Source: Natronohydrobacter sp. (lineage in GTDB: Bacteria > Pseudomonadota > Alphaproteobacteria > Rhodobacterales > Rhodobacteraceae). Taken from it: a stretch of 16,250 nt of DNA. Within the stretch, counting starts at the first letter, position 1; each line of letters starts with the position of its first letter. The notes beneath the pieces are model-generated. The model had not been told where the DNA came from and ran no database searches. It worked only from the letters and a program-made list of their open reading frames with translations. Where the stretch lies: assembly GCA_007118445.1 (NCBI GenBank), contig SKRP01000279.1, forward strand, positions 1-16,250, written 5' to 3'. A program made the position numbers and the translations under genes. Below are positions 15,003-16,250 of this stretch, piece by piece.

Positions 15003-16250
15003 ATGTCGCTGAGTGTCTATCTCTTCGCGGTCGGCTGGCCGCTGGCCATGGCCTTTGCGCTGCTCTTCGAGGCCGCGCGCGCGATCCTGTGGCGGATGAT
15101 GCCGCTGGCTGCCCTGCCTGCGCTGATGCTGGGCCTGTTGGTCACGCAGCCGCAACTGGTGCAGGGCAACTGGTTCGTGCTGGGCCTGTCGATGGGGCTG
15201 GACCCGGTCTCGCGGCTGTTTCTGATCTTCACGGCGGTCCTGTGGATCGCGGCAGGCAGTGCTGCGCGTCACTGGATGCAGGCGGACCCGCGCGCAACAG
15301 GCTTCGGGGTCATGTTCCTGATGGCCATGAGCGGCAATCTGGGGCTGATCCTGTCCAAGGACGCGATGGCGTTCTACGGGGCTTTCGCGCTGATGAGTTT
15401 TGCCTCTTACGGGCTGGTGATTCATAGCCGCGACGCCGGGGCCAAGGCGGCAGCGCGGCTTTATATCGGCTTCGTGGTCATCGGCGAGCTGATCCTGTTT
15501 TCCGGGCTGGTGCTGGCGGCCACGCAATCGGGCTCGATCCTGCTGGCCGATATGCGCGCGGCAGAGCTGTCAGGGCTGGCCGTGGCGCTGCTGCTGGTCG
15601 GGTTCGGGATCAAGCTGGGCGTCATGCCGCTGCATTTCTGGCTGCCGCCTGCGCATGGTGCGGCTCCGGTGCCTGCAAGCGCGGTGCTGTCGGGCGCGAT
15701 GATCAAGGCAGGGCTGTTCGGGATCATCTCGGCCGTGCCACTGGGGCTGGCAAGCTACAGCGATCACGGCACGGTCGTCATGGCTGCGGGCATGGTGACG
15801 ATCTTTGCAGCCCTTCTGTTGGGCGTGCAGCAGACCAGTGCCAAGCCTGTGCTGGGGTTTTCGAGCGTCAGCCAGATGGGCATCATCGCGCTGGGGCTGG
15901 GCGCCGGGCTGATGGTGCCCGACGCCTGGCCTGCACTGCTGCCTGTGCTGGTGTTTCTGGCCGCGCATCACGCGCTGGCCAAGGGCGCGCTGTTTCTGGG
16001 TGTGGGCGCATGGGCCGCGCAAGAGGGGCGCATCGCGCGGCTGGTGCTGACGCTGGCGCTGCTGGGACCTGCGCTGGTGCTGGCGGGCGTGCCGCTCTCA
16101 TCGGGCGCGCTGGGCAAGGAGGCGCTGAAATCCGCCCTCGCGCTCGGGTCCGAGATCTGGCTGCCCTGGCTCACGCTCGCGCTGACCCTGTCGGGGATCG
16201 CGACCACGCTGTTGCTGGCGCGCGCTGTGGCGCTGTTGTGGCTGAACCCG
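15003..16250 (+). CDS. Mrp antiporter D-like subunit, third copy (3' end outside the window)
   Basis: The frame is open from the ATG at 15003 (AGGAG at 14991-14995) to the window edge, 416 codons, so a stop is not seen. It is a third NuoL/M/N-like protein with the conserved TM7-TM8 core: K204 and H211 in GIKLGVMPLHFWLPPAHG, K235 in GAMIKAGLFGII, SSVSQMGIIALGLG (287-300), and H323 and K327 in AHHALAKGALF. K372 lies in the TM12 region. The TM5 motif is altered: where D1 and D2 have a glutamate (FYE in D2), this has FYG with G126. A glutamate at 162, in a different helix, might compensate. It probably encodes a structural or specialised ion-translocating subunit of the same complex. More operon genes may follow outside the window. 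Confidence 0.87.
   Translation, partial: MSLSVYLFAVGWPLAMAFALLFEAARAILWRMMPLAALPALMLGLLVTQPQLVQGNWFVLGLSMGLDPVSRLFLIFTAVLWIAAGSAARHWMQADPRATGFGVMFLMAMSGNLGLILSKDAMAFYGAFALMSFASYGLVIHSRDAGAKAAARLYIGFVVIGELILFSGLVLAATQSGSILLADMRAAELSGLAVALLLVGFGIKLGVMPLHFWLPPAHGAAPVPASAVLSGAMIKAGLFGIISAVPLGLASYSDHGTVVMAAGMVTIFAALLLGVQQTSAKPVLGFSSVSQMGIIALGLGAGLMVPDAWPALLPVLVFLAAHHALAKGALFLGVGAWAAQEGRIARLVLTLALLGPALVLAGVPLSSGALGKEALKSALALGSEIWLPWLTLALTLSGIATTLLLARAVALLWLNP

Noticed and set aside
10047..15004. Very long minus-strand open frames (10047-11006, 10408-11778, 11997-13526, 13592-15004) opposite the Mrp genes
   Set aside because: Their products are rich in Arg, Gln, His and Pro with no domain or membrane pattern, as expected for antisense frames of GC-rich genes. 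The plus-strand frames encode clear antiporter subunits.
1..16250. CRISPR arrays, tRNA or rRNA genes, insertion sequences
   Set aside because: No regularly spaced repeats, no tRNA- or rRNA-like stretches and no transposase-like frames were seen on either strand.

Overview
The window is GC-rich (roughly 60-65% by hand counts) and reads as a chromosomal segment of an alphaproteobacterium, most likely Rhodobacterales (Paracoccaceae). The reasons are the order SUV3-like helicase / Hsp15-type S4 protein / FdxA ferredoxin / CarD, a CckA hybrid kinase with a CtrA-type box next to it, an RsmB-like methyltransferase, and the protein sequences themselves. The species cannot be named from this sequence. 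The Mrp-type cation/proton antiporter operon would suit a marine, saline or alkaline habitat, but that is inference.

Layout. (1) 1-3213, + strand: the 3' end of an RNA-helicase gene (cut by the window edge), a two-gene lower-GC cassette (small PepSY-like protein plus PIN-domain protein), then hslR, fdxA and carD. Strong terminator hairpins sit between fdxA and carD and after carD. (2) 3304-4954: yebC on + converges on a DMT-family exporter gene on -. (3) 5099-8714, - strand: rsmB-like methyltransferase upstream of cckA. The 73-base gap between them holds a perfect TTAA-N7-TTAAC box, the CtrA recognition pattern. (4) 8715-9455: a 375-base non-coding gap with a near-perfect palindromic repeat, then a 121-residue unknown protein on -. 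(5) 9673-16250, + strand: an Mrp/Mnh-type antiporter operon in the order E-F-G-[MbhD/MbhE-like+B fusion]-C-D1-D2-D3, tightly overlapped. It runs off the right edge inside D3.

How it works together. Most genes are housekeeping: RNA handling (helicase, HslR, RsmB), global transcription (CarD, YebC), and the CckA-ChpT-CtrA phosphorelay. The operon at the right end is the least ordinary part. It has no stand-alone MrpA. The C-terminal domains usually found in MrpA are fused to MrpB, the gene order copies the ion-translocating half of archaeal membrane-bound hydrogenases (Mbh/Mbx), and three consecutive NuoL/M/N-like subunits follow. D1 and D2 keep the key charged residues, whereas D3 has lost the TM5 glutamate. 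The PIN cassette is the best candidate for recently acquired DNA.

Start sites were chosen by ribosome-binding sites and family lengths. Function calls come from recognising motifs by eye; no database search was possible.
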